Positions 21,839 through 33,800 of a stretch of DNA of 64,000 bases are shown here, in pieces. Position 1 is the first letter of the stretch. The number at the start of each line of letters is the position of its first letter. Made by a program: the position numbers and the translations under genes. The notes beneath the pieces are model-generated. The model ran no database searches and had not been told where the DNA came from. It worked only from the letters and a program-made list of their open reading frames with translations. Source of the stretch: Euryodendron excelsum (lineage: Eukaryota > Streptophyta > Magnoliopsida > Ericales > Pentaphylacaceae); the NCBI GenBank assembly GCA_033060915.1, contig CM065387.1:38607501-38671500 (forward strand), given 5' to 3'.

Positions 21839-23961
21839 TCTATACTATTATAAATAGCAAAACGTTCTTAGGTCTTTAAAACCCAAACTATCACTACATT
21901 TTTCTCAAATTTTTAGATTTTTAAGTTTTAATTATTAACACCTCACATTCTGTGTAATAATCTGATTGGTCAATTTTTATCATATATTAATTTATTGTTC
22001 AAATTTTTTACTACAATATCATCTCAGTTTTTCAACAAGCAAAATTTTAAAATATCTTATCACAACAATATCAGATGTTGCTAGTCAATTAAAATTACAA
22101 AAATTTCATCCCTTACGTTATCAAAAGTTGTTTATCAATTAAGACTTTATCATTAAATTCACCTCTTTTATGTGGTGTCACAATATTATTGGATCTTTAT
22201 CATCATATAAATAAATTTGAACTCTAATGAGATAAGGATATCTAACAAGCCCTCTATCACAATTATATTTAATTAATAACACCTCACATTCTGTGTAATA
22301 ATTTGATTGGTCAATTTTATCACATATTAATTTTATTTTTCAAATTTTTTACTACAATAATCATCTCGGTTTTTAAATAAGCAAAATTTAAAAATATCTT
22401 ATCACAACAATATCAGACGGTCAATTAAAATTTTAAATATTTTATTCCTTATGTCATCAAAAGTTGTTTATCAATTGAGCCTCTATCGTTAAATTTACCT
22501 CTACTATGTGGTGTCACAATATTATTGGATCTTTATCATCATACAAATAGATGTGAACTCTTATGAGATAAGGATAGATAACATCCCCTCTATCACAATT
22601 ATTTAAGATCAACAAAAGAACTAATTATTTTAATTAAATGCTAATGAGGTGCCAAAAGATTATTCGATCTTTAGATTTAAACGCTTGTTGGATAGGAATA
22701 GCAACCCCCTTTCTTAAACTCAACTACACAATAGCGTTAGATCTCAAATTTTGAAATTTGAATTTTTGTTTTACCTTTATCATTTTTAAACTTGATTTTA
22801 TCGTTTGTATCATGTTTATGTTACTTTCTCTCTCAAATTCATCCAAAGCATGATCAGGTCTCGAAGACTGTTATGGAGTCTATCGTTGGGTAAGCCCAAC
22901 GAGGAGTTAAGAGAATGACCAGAACGCAAAAAGAATCAAGGAGTATAGATATAAAGCATAATCGGGCCTTGCAAACATTTGCAATGATATCATGACCATG
23001 ATCGATAAGTATCTCTGCTGGAGAATCAACTGTGTTGAATTTACGAGATTAAGGAATTGATATTGTATGTTCATATCTTACTGTATTTTTGTTTAATCCA
23101 TTGCAGCACTTACTTTTGGGTTAGTTTTATAATTTTCAAATTACATTCTGTGAATGAAGTTGTTAACTTGCGCTATTTTATAGCCCGGACAATATGCGGT
23201 TGAATAATTCCCTCTAGATACTTGAATGGCATTTACGTGGTTAACTTGAAATTGATTTAAGATGTTGATATGTTCAACTATGTACTAACTTGCATTGCAT
23301 GTTATTCTTTTGGTTCTTTTTGTGGACATTTATTTTCCCAGACTAAAGTAGAAATTGCCCGACGAATCACATGGAACCAATGCATGGGTTCACCATGACA
23401 GAATAATTCATTAGCTTTAACTTCTGGTATTTTTTCATTTTAGCATTTGAACTTGCTGTTGAAATTTTATAAGTGGAAAGTTGGTTCTTAATTATTGTCC
23501 CTTCTAATGAGTAATCTCAAATATCAAATTAGTTCTATTTTTTTCCTGTAGAGATGACTGAGTTTTCGTATTGTTTTTTTGGCATTTTTATTGCTTTTGT
23601 GCAATACAAAGCCCCTTTTTACTTACCTAATAAAAAATTAAAAGCAACTTCTTTTCATTTTTATTGATTTTCCCATGTTATTCACATTTTAGAATTTTTT
23701 ATCGTAATTTGTGAACTTGGCCATGTGGAATAGTTCTTAATTATAAGTTTCATAGCTAAAAATAGTTTAATTATTTGATATAGTGTTCAAATAACTAGAG
23801 TCACCCAAAAACAAAAAAAACAAAAAACAAAAAATAGTAAATGTAATATGGACATAACCATTTATATTATCTATGACATTTAAGAATTCGAATGAAATAT
23901 TAAAGATCAACAAAAATTAAAAAAAAATGTTCAACCTTGCATTGCACGGGGTTAGTGCTAG
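21839..23961 (+). mobile_element. Non-autonomous Helitron (2123 bp)
   Basis: The 5' end TCTATACTATTATAAA follows an A. The 3' end is GTGCTAG followed by T, so it sits between A and T with no target duplication, as Helitrons do. About 10 nt before the CTAG a short imperfect hairpin (CCTTGC-ATT-GCACGG) is followed by GGTTAGTG, the usual Helitron 3' arrangement. The paralogous block at 32250-32955 lacks the insert (junction near 32444). No Rep/helicase ORF is present. It includes a 341-bp tandem duplication; I cannot name any captured gene. Confidence 0.82.
21936..22606 (+). repeat. 341-bp tandem duplication inside Helitron
   Basis: CCTCACATTCTGTGTAATAA occurs at 21941 and 22282, and the following sequences match through TCTATCACAATTAT. 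The two copies differ by scattered substitutions and small indels, so the duplication is older than a very recent event. Confidence 0.85.
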
Positions 23962-24445
23962 TATGAAAAAGTGCAAAACAATGAGTTCCTACTTCTATGA
24001 GCTCATAGCATGATAGGTGACCGTCTGAACCAAGCTATTACCAACTTATAACCCAAAATCTTAATGTAGAATATAAATAAGTGCAGAAGCTTAGCTTGGA
24101 CTAACCTTTTCGATTGCCAAAGCAGAAGGAGGATCCAAGAACTTTAATTTGAAGATGTTTCACGTGCAACCTGTAACAGTTTTGCATATTATCACAATAG
24201 AATGTAAACAAATCCGTAAGGGAGCCAATTACACTCACACTATTTATAACAAATGCACTCACCCACAAGTTTCTAAGGGAGAGCTTTTCTTCAAGAGAAG
24301 AGATATAAATAATGCACACCACTTTATACATGATAAGTATGTACACATATACAGAATATGGGTGGTACTTGCCCACTTACAAGAGGAAGTCACGGGTGGG
24401 TCATTGGTATGGGATTTTGGGCATGCCTATGGAGCCCGTACCTTA
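23962..24445. repeat. Dispersed block E, copy 2
   Basis: Right-hand continuation of the block split by the Helitron: GAGCTCATAGCATGAT, GCAGAAGGAGGATCCAAGA, CACGTGCAACCTGTAACAG and AAATGCACTCACCCACAAG. No coding content supported. Confidence 0.65.
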
Positions 24446-25250
24446 TCTGGCTTGACATAATTGCAGGCCTACGGTAATGATTTTTTAAATGAGGTTCTTT
24501 ATATATTTTTTAATGTCTTCATGAAAATTTTATTTAAAATCATTTTATTTCGTAAATTTTTTTTTTTTTTTTTTTTTATTTTTTGTAAAATTAACTTGTC
24601 AGCTATTTTTTTAACCTTTTTTTTTTCTAAAGGTCATTTTTCTCATTTAGACATAGGCCTCTTTTTTATAAATTAAAAAAAAGATGTAAAAACTGTATAA
24701 ATCCTTTAAACCTATGTAAGGTTTTAAAACATTTAAGGCCTTCAAAAAGATTTTATTTGTACAACTTTTTTTTGTAAGGCCAATATTTTTTCCTAAAGTT
24801 AACTAGTTTAGTTGGCTTAGGCACATTTTTTTTTTTTTTTAACCTAACGGGCCTTATTTTCTCACCTGCATTAGGCAATTTTTAGAAAATGAATATGTGA
24901 AAACTATATAGGATTTTGTCTATACCATGTAATGTTTTAAAATTTTAGGGCCTTCAAAAATTTTTTATTTGTAGATTTTATTTATTATTTATTCAATATA
25001 GTTTTTTTTTTCCTGAAGTTCATTTGTGTAGTTAATTTTAGAGTCCCTCTTTTTCACAAATAGTTTTCTTATTTGGATAGGGGCCTTTATTTAAAATAAC
25101 GTAAAAATATTTTTTTTTTCATTTGGATAGAGGATTTTTAGTATAAAAAATGTTAAAAATATATAGTGCCTTACTGGTTTTAGAAAATTTGAGATCTTAA
25201 AAAATTGAGAGCCCTAGGTGACCATTTTGTTCGCCTAGAGGGTGAGCCGG
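24445..25250. repeat. AT-rich hAT-like block D, full copy 2
   Basis: Same order of phrases as 18960-19830, ending GTTCGCCTAGAGGGTGAGCCGGTCC. Confidence 0.55.
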
Positions 25251-25254
25251 TCCT

Positions 25255-25790
25255 AAACCGGATCTAAATATCAACATTGACAATTAGAATAAAGTAGATT
25301 CAGCCCATATTTTCTCCAATTTATGATTTTTAAACACTTTATTTGCACTGTCTATTTGTCTTGACACCAATATTTTTGTTTCTTTATACAAAAAGACCGG
25401 GCCTTTGTCAATGGGGCTGACATGGTAATCCTTTTTTTTCTTTTTTTTTTCTTTTTCAAGGTGTTCTCAAATTAAATGCAAACAGAAAATAAAAGAAAGG
25501 GTCCAAAGTAGGGGATTAACTTTTTACAAAAAGTAGTTCCCGCGATGTTAGCCGTAAAAAGGGTTCTTTGGATGGATCGTCAATCACAACCATATTCTCA
25601 TTATAGTTGATTCCAAGATTTAGCATAGTGTCAGCATGATAACGCTTCATACAGAATGTGGTTGATTAAACGACTAGATTTTAAGTAGCAGGAACCTAGA
25701 ATCCGTGCCTGTTAGTGGAAGCTTTGGGTAACACCTTCATGGACCATTTTCGCTACTAGCCTGGATCAATGAGTGAGAGCAAAAAAAAAT
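25255..25790 (-). pseudogene. LINE alpha 3' end, copy 3
   Basis: Includes 3' untranslated sequence (GTCCAAAGTAGGGGATTAAC on plus) and the minus-strand C-terminal coding remnant across 25550-25760. Many stops; shorter than copy 2. Confidence 0.6.
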
Positions 25791-25839
25791 CTAGCAATCA
25801 TCTATGTTTTAAGGTAATACATATTTTTTTTTTTTTTTT

Positions 25840-26047
25840 GGTTCAGCGGTCTGGGGTGTTCGTTTTAGCTTACATTCATTTCGACTAATCCCTTTCCTAG
25901 TCCAGCTAAAGGCAAAAATTTATGTCGGGACTAGAGTATTCACAAGAGTTAAATCTCTTGCGGCTAACTTTTATCCTTAACAGAAGTCGAATTCTTGTAC
26001 TTTCAAAGAGAGATAAAGAACCTGGCAAACTGGGCTAACCGAGTTGG
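25840..26047 (-). mobile_element. tRNA-derived SINE, copy 1
   Basis: On the minus strand the 5' end carries an A-box-like TTAGCCCAGTTTGCC and, about 40 nt on, a B-box-like AGAATTCGACT; it ends in a poly(A) run (T tract 25824-25839 on plus). Flanks GTTTTAAGGTAATAC (25806-25820) and TATTTTAAAGTAATAC (about 26049-26064) look like target duplications. The sister site near 32200 lacks the element. Confidence 0.75.
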
Positions 26048-26389
26048 TTATTTTAAAGTAATACTGCCATTATATGGATACCACTAAAAATTTTAAATTT
26101 TAATAGCAATTGTTGGTATTACCTTACCATTAAATATTTGTTTATAATTTTGGAGTCTGTTTATATGATATTACCTACATACTTTTTCTTTAAATTGTGT
26201 TTGTACAGGCAACACTTTAACATTTGTTTTTTTTTTAATTTATTTTTTCTGTGGCATGATTGGACCAAAGCAATTCATTTTTCTCTTTTGATAAGGGTTA
26301 ATACACATTACTGAGCTTTATCCTCCATTATTTTTTCTTTTTTCTTTTTTTCTTTTTTGTGGGAAATCTCATGACATATGACAATCGAC

Positions 26390-26520
26390 TTCAAAACTAC
26401 TTTGTTGACATGGGTGAATTTTTTGAACTTAAGGAATTTATGACCTTGGTAGAAAGTTAGTTGAAACAAAAAAAAAAAAAAATGGTCTCATATATTAAAT
26501 GATCTATTGCTACCCAAATT
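26390..26520 (+). pseudogene. hAT transposase relic, second copy
   Basis: CATGACATATGACAAT...GTTGACATGGGTGAATT and the A tract followed by ATGGTCTCATATAT match the relic at 39525-39660, though no frame stays open here. Confidence 0.4.
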
Positions 26521-26880
26521 TGAAATTTACTATTGTTGCTTGTGTTGAGTAATCAGTGCCTGAGACACCAACCAAGGGGACATCCCCGGTTGATCTTCGA
26601 AGAAAATCCCTTCAATGATCAGTCTTTTTTTCATGCATTTTTTTTTTAAATCCCTCGCAATAGAACTTAAGTGTTTGAATGTCACCATTCAAAAAATTCA
26701 TGGAGTCGCTAGGGCCATGGTATTGTTCTCCAATTTCCTTCAAACTAACCACGGCATGGTTGGCTGCGATTTTGCTACGAGTCCAAAAGCCAGCCAATAA
26801 CACCAGCTAACCAAGTGTAAGGGCCCTTTGATCGACAAAATATATATCTAAAACAAATGATCTGTCCCTCCTCCCAAAGA
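26520..26880. repeat. Dispersed block F, copy 2
   Basis: GAGACACCAACCAAGGGGA through ACCACGGCATGGTTGG and AGGGCCCTTTGAT. It is shared with 30640-31015 and 40060-40255. A 63-codon minus frame (26612-26803) is open only in this copy. Confidence 0.65.
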
Positions 26881-27115
26881 AAATCTTACTCATTTGGGGC
26901 CTTAATATGTTTTTTAAAATACTGGGGCCTTAAAAAATTGGACTCTTTTTTTGTAATAGATAATTTTTTCTCATTTGGATAGAGGCATTTTAGTAAAAAA
27001 AATTTAAAATTATATAAGGTCTTACTGGTTTTAGAAAAGTGGGGGCCTTGAATTGGGGGTCCTAGACGACCACCTTGTCGGCCTAGTGGGTGAGCCGGCC
27101 CTAAACCTAAACCTG
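26880..27115. repeat. AT-rich hAT-like block D, partial copy
   Basis: GGGGCCTTAATATG through CACCTTGTCGGCCTAGTGGGTGAGCCGGCCC, the distal part of block D. Confidence 0.55.
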
Positions 27116-27117
27116 AC

Positions 27118-27475
27118 CTAAATACAAATACTCACAATTTGAATAAAGTAGATACAGCCCATCTTTTTCAATTTATGAATTTTAAACACCTTACTTGTAC
27201 GGTCAATTTCCCTTGACACCAATATTTTTGTTTGCCTTTGTCAATGGGCTGACATAGTAATCTTTTTTCCTTTTTTTCAAGGTGACTTAAGCATGCTTTA
27301 TCATGTCACACTATGATTCTCAAATTAAAAATAAGCATGTACAACAAAAATATCTGTATCTATATATTTTTTGGTACTTCAAGAATTGAAAATGCAAACA
27401 GACCGTAAAAGAAAGGGTCCTAAGTAGGGGATTAACCCTTTAGAAAAGCAGTTCCCGCCATGTTAGCCATCAAAA
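27118..27475 (-). pseudogene. LINE alpha 3' end, copy 4 (truncated)
   Basis: 3' untranslated part and only the last codons; the match ends near CATGTTAGCCATCAAAAG, after which unrelated sequence starts. Confidence 0.6.
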
Positions 27476-27479
27476 GTCA

Positions 27480-30230
27480 TTAATTCAAGCCTTTATCATA
27501 TATAGGCCAATACCTAACCCATTTCAGTACTATGCCAAACGCTACTCGTGCCACATAACAGTACCAAAATTTTATAACCAATACCATGTAGGGTCATCAT
27601 TTCATACCCATTTTCAATAATAGGCCAACAGGTGCTTTGAACATGTATTAATTAGTTTCACAGTACATCAACTATAATAAAATTTTATGATTCAAAAATA
27701 TTAGTATCATGGAATTCAATAATGAATACAATAGTCAAGGATATGTTGGAGGAAATTTAATAAAAATAACAATAACATATCATGGAGTAAAGCAACGGAC
27801 ACGAATATTCATGCGGGATTCAATTTACGAAGAATAGGAATACACTCTTTACAAAGAGATTTGAAGAGTAGCATATTATATACAACCGGTTGTCTCAAAT
27901 GCGTTCTACTTTCTTACAAAAATTTTTACAAAATCCCCATTAACTTCGTTAATTTCACAACATAAGAGTTAATAAAATTGAACCATTCTTGAGAAAACTT
28001 CCTAGTGTAGCTTGAGTGCATATTTGAAAATAAATTCCATATTCTTAACCATGTCTAAAACTTATAAAATGCTCTAGAATTAATATTTACTGTGTTAAGA
28101 ATATAGGCTTACAATGTTTCTTCAAACTCTAATAGCTAGAATTTTAGTAACAATATCTTCTGAGTTCTTAATACTGTTAATTTCGACCCAAGCTTGATAA
28201 AATGATCATAACTTCACGATCTTATATCAATAAATTCGAAAACTTGTGGAATATAAAAATAAATATTTTGGGGAGTATCCATATCAAATTTCATATTTAT
28301 TCAACATGTTCAACTATTTATTTTGTATTTTATAAACAGGGCAGTGCTGCTGTGATAAAATTTCAGCAGTGGTTGGTCCAAATTTGAGGGGTTCTTAATA
28401 TAGGCAAACAATATCAAATTGAATTGAAATTTGGTACACAATTTCATCTTCATCGCCAAAAAATACAGTAAAAATTTCATAAGATTTTGAATACTCTAAC
28501 TTAGTCAAATACGTTGTGAAAGTGGGAGTCACAATTCAGGGCATCAGGATTTAGCAGTGATAGTCCAATTTAAAACATTCACCTGAATTTGAAAATCTAA
28601 TATTTTTGAGTGAGACCCAAGCCTAGATAACTACTATAACTTTGGATTCAAGTGTTCAAAGAGTCATTTGGAAATAATAGTTTTACAAAGACCAATCCTT
28701 CACAAAATCGTAGCCCTGCAAATTTTTCTGTGACAGATTTTCTTAACGGACTTTAAACAAACATATCTCCTTCATTTTATCACCAAATGATACGAAATTT
28801 ATGTCTAAAGTGAAGTTCATTCTGAACCTGTTCTAACCATATACTCAGAACCAATTTTCGTGGAGTTTTGGGCCCCCAAAAGAGCTCTGAAAGTTGCTGC
28901 GCACCTGGTAATTTTGCACAAGATTTTACCCAAACTTTGAACTTGTTTTCCTTTCTCATTTTACAGTCTTTTCTAGAACAATTTGTGCCTAAAATCAAGG
29001 GTTTTTTAAGATCTTTCAAACCGTAGTCTTAGATGTGTGATCAGAGCTCATTTGAGTTCTCAAATAGGCTCTGAAGTGACTGCTCTTCATCGACTTCGCA
29101 CCAGATTAGCTCTTCAATTTCAACCTTCATTTTCTCACTCAATCCTTAACCAAATCTTATGAAATTTGAGTCTAATTACTGTATTTTTTTTCGAGCTTTA
29201 TCCACTTGTGGTATTAAAAATCTGATCAGACCCTATTTGGTCCCTCAGAAACGCTCTACAAGTGGCTATGCAGTCAAGGTCTCTGTACAGTGCTCTGCAA
29301 CTTGTTATTTCTTAAATTTCTTATGTTACCCACCATGATTTTAGACCATAATCCTCTATAGTAACATTATAACAACTTGTTTAGATCAATATAAAGAATA
29401 ATTACTCAATGAAATCATGATTTTCTTGAAGTTGAAGCCGTGAGACCTGGGTTGAATGCAACTATATAGTTCAAGCTCTAGTTTGAGACTTGATACTTCT
29501 TAGACCTTCTAAGAACTTCTTTCCTAATTATTCAGAAAGTAATTTATTGTAGCAAACAGCAATGGGTCCACTAGGTTTTGGATTTCCTAAGATTTTCTCT
29601 CATTTTGATCCTCAGTGGGACTGTGGTGTCAATCTGCCTGATGGTTTGTTTTTAGAACAACAGTGATTGTGTATGCATAGCAATTAATTAGAAGGAAAGA
29701 ATACACCTAAGGGTCTTGGTCCTAAAGGTTTGAGTGGTGGTGCCTATGATGCTTCCCTACTTTCATTCTCTTTTGTTTCCTTACTATTTGGCAAGCTCTC
29801 CCTCTCTTTTTTTTTTTTTTCCCCCCTTCCTCCCCCTCTCTCTGCCTTTTGGCGGTCCCTCTCTCTTTTCCCACCGAACTCCCCTCTCAATTCTCTCCCT
29901 CTCCTTTGTTTTAAGCTATCAAGCTTGGTGTGGGTTGAAGGGGCTGGATGGCCTTAGTATTTATAAGTTAAAGTTGCTTTCTTATTAGGTGTTAACCCAT
30001 TGACTCCCATTTTCTTTTCTTATTTCCCCTCTTTTCCCTTTTCATTTGTGCCCTTGAATATATTTCAATATTTTATTCCTATCATTTAGTGTAAATTTCT
30101 TCTCTTACCTTAGCTTTATATTAATTCCCAAGTTTTTGGGGCACTATCAAATAGCTAAACTTTCTAAATTTTATTTCCTTCAAATTTCAAAATCCAAAAG
30201 TTTATTTTAAAAATTGCAGGTGTTATATGA
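27480..30230 (-). repeat. Single-copy-in-window block, possible LTR fragment on minus strand
   Basis: This 2.7-kb stretch has no match elsewhere in the window and no convincing ORF. On the minus strand a TATA-like CTTATAAATACTAAGG (about 29955-29970) is followed by a purine-rich tract. Downstream lie long A/T-rich stretches with internally similar phrases (for example GATCAGATTTTTAATAC). That layout resembles the promoter and leader of a Ty3 LTR, but I cannot define ends or a target duplication. It may equally be unrelated intergenic DNA. Confidence 0.3.
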
Positions 30231-30640
30231 ACTATAGTGGTATTAAATATTTTTAAAGTAATATTGTTATATTTTTTTAATAGCATAGGAAATTTATATT
30301 ATAACGAATAAAATAAAATTAAGAAAATAGCATTCTTATTTGTAAATATTACTTTATTATGATTTTGTTTTTTGTGTATTCCGTAGGTCCTCCACTATAA
30401 ATCTAAAATTTTAGTGTTCTGTAGCATTAAAAAAATTTTCCACAAGTATCTATACTGCATTTCTCGGGCCCTTATCATCCAATCCACAAACTGGCATCCC
30501 TGGTTAATTGAGTTTAACTAAGCCACATGAGCAAGTTCAACTCCAAGGTCAATTCTCCAAGCACTAGCTTAATTGGTTGGTATAATGAACTTCTATTGTC
30601 TGAATGAAACGTATTCAAGCTTTAGTTGTGGGCTTGACTT
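30230..30640. other. AT-rich interval without recognised feature
   Basis: About 400 bp; I see no ORF, RNA gene or match to other blocks in the window. Confidence 0.4.
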
Positions 30641-31015
30641 CGCACCGCTACTCAAATTCGAGACTTACTATCGTACGTGTTGAAGAGTCATTGCGTGAGA
30701 CACCAACCAAGGGGATACCCCCCAGTTGATCTCTGGGGGAAATCACTTTGATGGTTAATCTCTTTTTTACGTATCTGTTTTAAGTCCCTCGGTATAGAAC
30801 TTTAAGTGTTTAAATGTCACCATTCAAAAAAAATTTGGGGTCGCGCCATGGTATTGTTCTCCAATTTCCTTCAAACCAACCACGGCATGGTTGGAAGCGA
30901 TTTCGCTGCAAGTCCAAAAGCAGGCCAATAACACTAGCTAACCAAGTGTAAAGGGCCCTTTGATAGACAAACATATATATCTACAGCAAATGATCTGTCC
31001 CTTCCCAAAGAAAAT
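30640..31015. repeat. Dispersed block F, copy 3
   Basis: GAGACACCAACCAAGGGGAT through ACCACGGCATGGTTGGAAGCG and AAGGGCCCTTTGATAG, matching copies at 26520 and 40060. Confidence 0.65.
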
Positions 31016-31230
31016 CTCTCATTTGGGGCCTTAATAGGCTTTAAAAAAATGGGGCTTAAAAAATTCGGCTCTCCTTTTCTAACAGATAATATTTTTATTT
31101 GGACAAATGCCATTAACTTAAAAAATATATAAAGACTATATAGATTCTTATTGGTTTTAAAAAATTTTGAGCCTTAAAAAATTAGGAGCCCCAGCAATCA
31201 CTTGGTTGGCTTAGTGGGTGAGCTAGTCCT
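31015..31230. repeat. AT-rich hAT-like block D, partial copy
   Basis: GGGGCCTTAATAGGC through TTGGTTGGCTTAGTGGGTGAGC. Confidence 0.55.
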
Positions 31231-31234
31231 AAAC

Positions 31235-32100
31235 CCGGCCTAAATATCAACACTAATAATTCTAATAAAGTAGATCCAGCCCATATTTTCGCCAATATAT
31301 GAGTTTCAAGAAGTTTATTCACACTGTTTATTTCCCTTGACATCAACATTTCAGTTTGACAAATGCTAACATGTGCCCTAAAGGCACATTTTAAGCATGC
31401 TTTGTCTGGTTCTACGTAGAGTTGGTAATTGTGTTTTCAGTGTTGAAAATTGTGAAAATACAAGGAGCAGAGCTATGATTTCCGTTTGAGGGTGCCGAAA
31501 TAAAACACAATTTTTTTTATCTACTAATATAATTATTATGTAGTAAAATTTGCTTTACACATATTTTTAAATTTATGCACTAGAAATATATTAGGATGCA
31601 AGTCTAAATTTCTATATGAAAAATAAACCAACTTCTATTGAAATTTTAAAAAATAAGAAAAAAAATACTAATTAATTGTTTCTTAGACAAAAATTCGGTA
31701 GAAGCCACAATCCACTATATAAAAATTATAAAAAAATTTATTGAATTAAAGCCTTAAGAAGGGTTTAAATCGTGAGGGGTGCCGATAGGATAGACATTTA
31801 CTAAACTTATACATATGTATACTACATATAGGAGGGTTCGACAAAAGCTGGCAGGTGCCGTGGCACCCCACATCAAGTGTAGTTCTACCCCTGGTTAACA
31901 CTTTCATAGACCGTTTTCACTGTTAACTCAAAGTCAGCTTCAAACTCCACTTCCTTCGTACTTTTCTCCAATATAATTGTTAGTCCTCTCTATGTCCCCG
32001 TAGCTAGGGACCACGCCACCCACTAGTAAGTGCTATCACTTGAACCCTCTAAAAAAGAGAATTTTTTTTTTTGCTGGTGTAAATTTTATTTTTGCGAAAT
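31235..32100 (-). pseudogene. LINE alpha 3' end, copy 5 (interrupted)
   Basis: The left part (to about 31460) is 3' untranslated sequence. The right part (from 31894) resumes at GGTTAACACTTTCATAGACC in the RNase H remnant. A MITE lies between, and the sequence that should join the two parts is missing. Confidence 0.6.
31461..31893. mobile_element. hAT-type MITE (433 bp)
   Basis: The left end CAAGGAGCAGAGCTATG and the reverse complement of the right end, CAGGGGTAGAACTACAC, match at most positions over 17 nt. The interior is AT-rich and non-coding. No 8-bp duplication flanks it, and host sequence is missing at the junction relative to sister LINE copies. Confidence 0.65.
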
Positions 32101-32189
32101 ATTGAACCCATTTATAGAAGGGTTTGAATCCATATAAATCCAAAAGTAGGGTCAATGAGTGAGGGGGAAAAAAATCTAGCAATTAGGTA

Positions 32190-32250
32190 GCATCTATGTT
32201 TTAATGTAATACTTCCATTAGGTAGCATCTATGTTTTAATGTAATACTTC
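32190..32250. other. Empty SINE target site
   Basis: ATGTTTTAATGTAATACTTCCATTAG occurs here twice in tandem (about 32188 and 32224) with no SINE, whereas copies at 25806, 36891 and 41478 have the SINE at this point. Confidence 0.7.
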
Positions 32251-32955
32251 CATTAGATGGATACTAAAGGCCGCAGTTTAAATGGAAAATAGACCATAAG
32301 AAAAAAGAAAACACCCAGATCAACAGCACTAATTAACTTCAAGAAAACTTTAATTAAGGGCGTAGAGAAAAAATGGAACCATGATAAATGGAGATAAACA
32401 TAGTTAAGTGTGCTATACAAGGGGACAACTATGACCGGCAGATAAAACAATGCAAGAGAAAATGAGTTCATACTCCCATGAGCTCATGGCATGATTAATG
32501 ACTGACTATGTGAACCAAGCTATGACCAACTCATAACCCATAATCTGAAGGTACGTAGAATATAAATAAGTGCGGAAGCTTAAGTCGGACTAACTTTTTT
32601 GGAGTCAAAGCAGAAGGAGGATCCAAGATCTTTAACATGAAGACGTTACTTGTGCAACCTGCAACAGTTTTGCATATTACTTGCAATAGTATGTAAACAA
32701 ACCCCTAAGGAACCAACTACACTCAATACTATTCATAACAAATGCACTCACCCACTAGTTTTCATGGGAGAGTTTTTCTTTGAGAGGAGATATAAATAAT
32801 GCACAGCACGTTATACAAGCAAAGTATATTCCTATATACCAAATCTGAGTGGTAATTACCCACTTACAAGAGGAAGTTTGTGGTAGTTACTATAACTCAC
32901 TCACGTGTCATTGATTACGGGATTTTGGGCATGCCCATAAAAGCCTAAACCTGAT
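32250..32955. repeat. Dispersed block E, copy 3 (no Helitron)
   Basis: Uninterrupted version of the block that the Helitron split at 21838/23962: GCTATACAAGGGGACAAC, then AGAAAATGAGTTCATACT without the 2.1-kb insert. Continues through AATGCACTCACCCACTAG. Confidence 0.7.
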
Positions 32956-33674
32956 CTGGCTCGACCTAATTTGAGGCCTAAAATAATGATTTCAAATGAG
33001 GTTTTTTATTTTTTTAAAAATTATAATGAAAATTTTAATTAAAATCATTTTATCTTGTCAAATGGTGTTTTTTTTTTGTGAAATGAACTAGTGAGCTAAT
33101 TTTTTTAACCTTTTTGCACTAAAGATTATTTTTCTCATTTAGACCTAGGCCTCTTTTATTATTATTTTTTAAAAAAATATATAAAAACTATATAAATCCT
33201 GTAAACCCATGTAAAGTTTTAAAACATTTGGGACTCTCAAAAAGATTTTATTCGTACAAGCCTTGTTAACTGGGACAGTTAGCTATGGGCCTTTTTTGCT
33301 TTCCCTAATGAGCTTTCTTTCCTCGCTTGCATTAGGCATTTTCTAGAAAATGAAGATGTAAAAACTATATAGCATTTTGCCCATAGCATGTAATGTTTTC
33401 AAATTTTGGAGCCCTTCAAAAATTTTTGACTGATACATTAAATTTATTATTTATTAAATATAAGTTTTTTTTTGCCTGAAGTCCATTAGTGAGTTAATTT
33501 TGGAGTCTACCTTTCACAAATAGCTTTTTCATGTGGATACGGGATTTGTTTTTATAAAAAAATTTAAAAGTTGTACAGGGGTTTAAAAGGTTTTTAAAAA
33601 AAATGTGGCCTTAAAAACTTGTGGTCCATTTTTCTAACAGATAATTTTTTCTCATTAGACAAAGGCTTATTGTA

Positions 33675-33705
<31 letters not shown>

Positions 33706-33800
33706 ATAGAGCCTTACTATTTTCAAAAAATTTAGAGTCTTAAAAAATTAGAGACCCTAAGCAACCACCTTGTCTATCTAGTGGGTGAGCCAGCCCTAAA
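32955..33800. repeat. AT-rich hAT-like block D, full copy 3
   Basis: Ends CACCTTGTCTATCTAGTGGGTGAGCCAGCCC. Includes an AT dinucleotide run at about 33674-33700. Confidence 0.55.
33674..33700. repeat. AT microsatellite
   Basis: About thirteen consecutive AT dinucleotides inside block D copy 3; the sister blocks lack the expansion. Confidence 0.85.

Noticed and set aside
26612..26803. 63-codon minus frame in block F as a captured host exon
   Set aside because: Tempting because the sequence recurs four times, but the frame is not kept in the copies at 30840 and 40070 and I recognise no protein.
29730..29988. Ser/Leu/Pro-rich plus frames near 29.8 kb as a signal-peptide protein
   Set aside because: They translate a CT-rich low-complexity tract, with two overlapping frames equally open.
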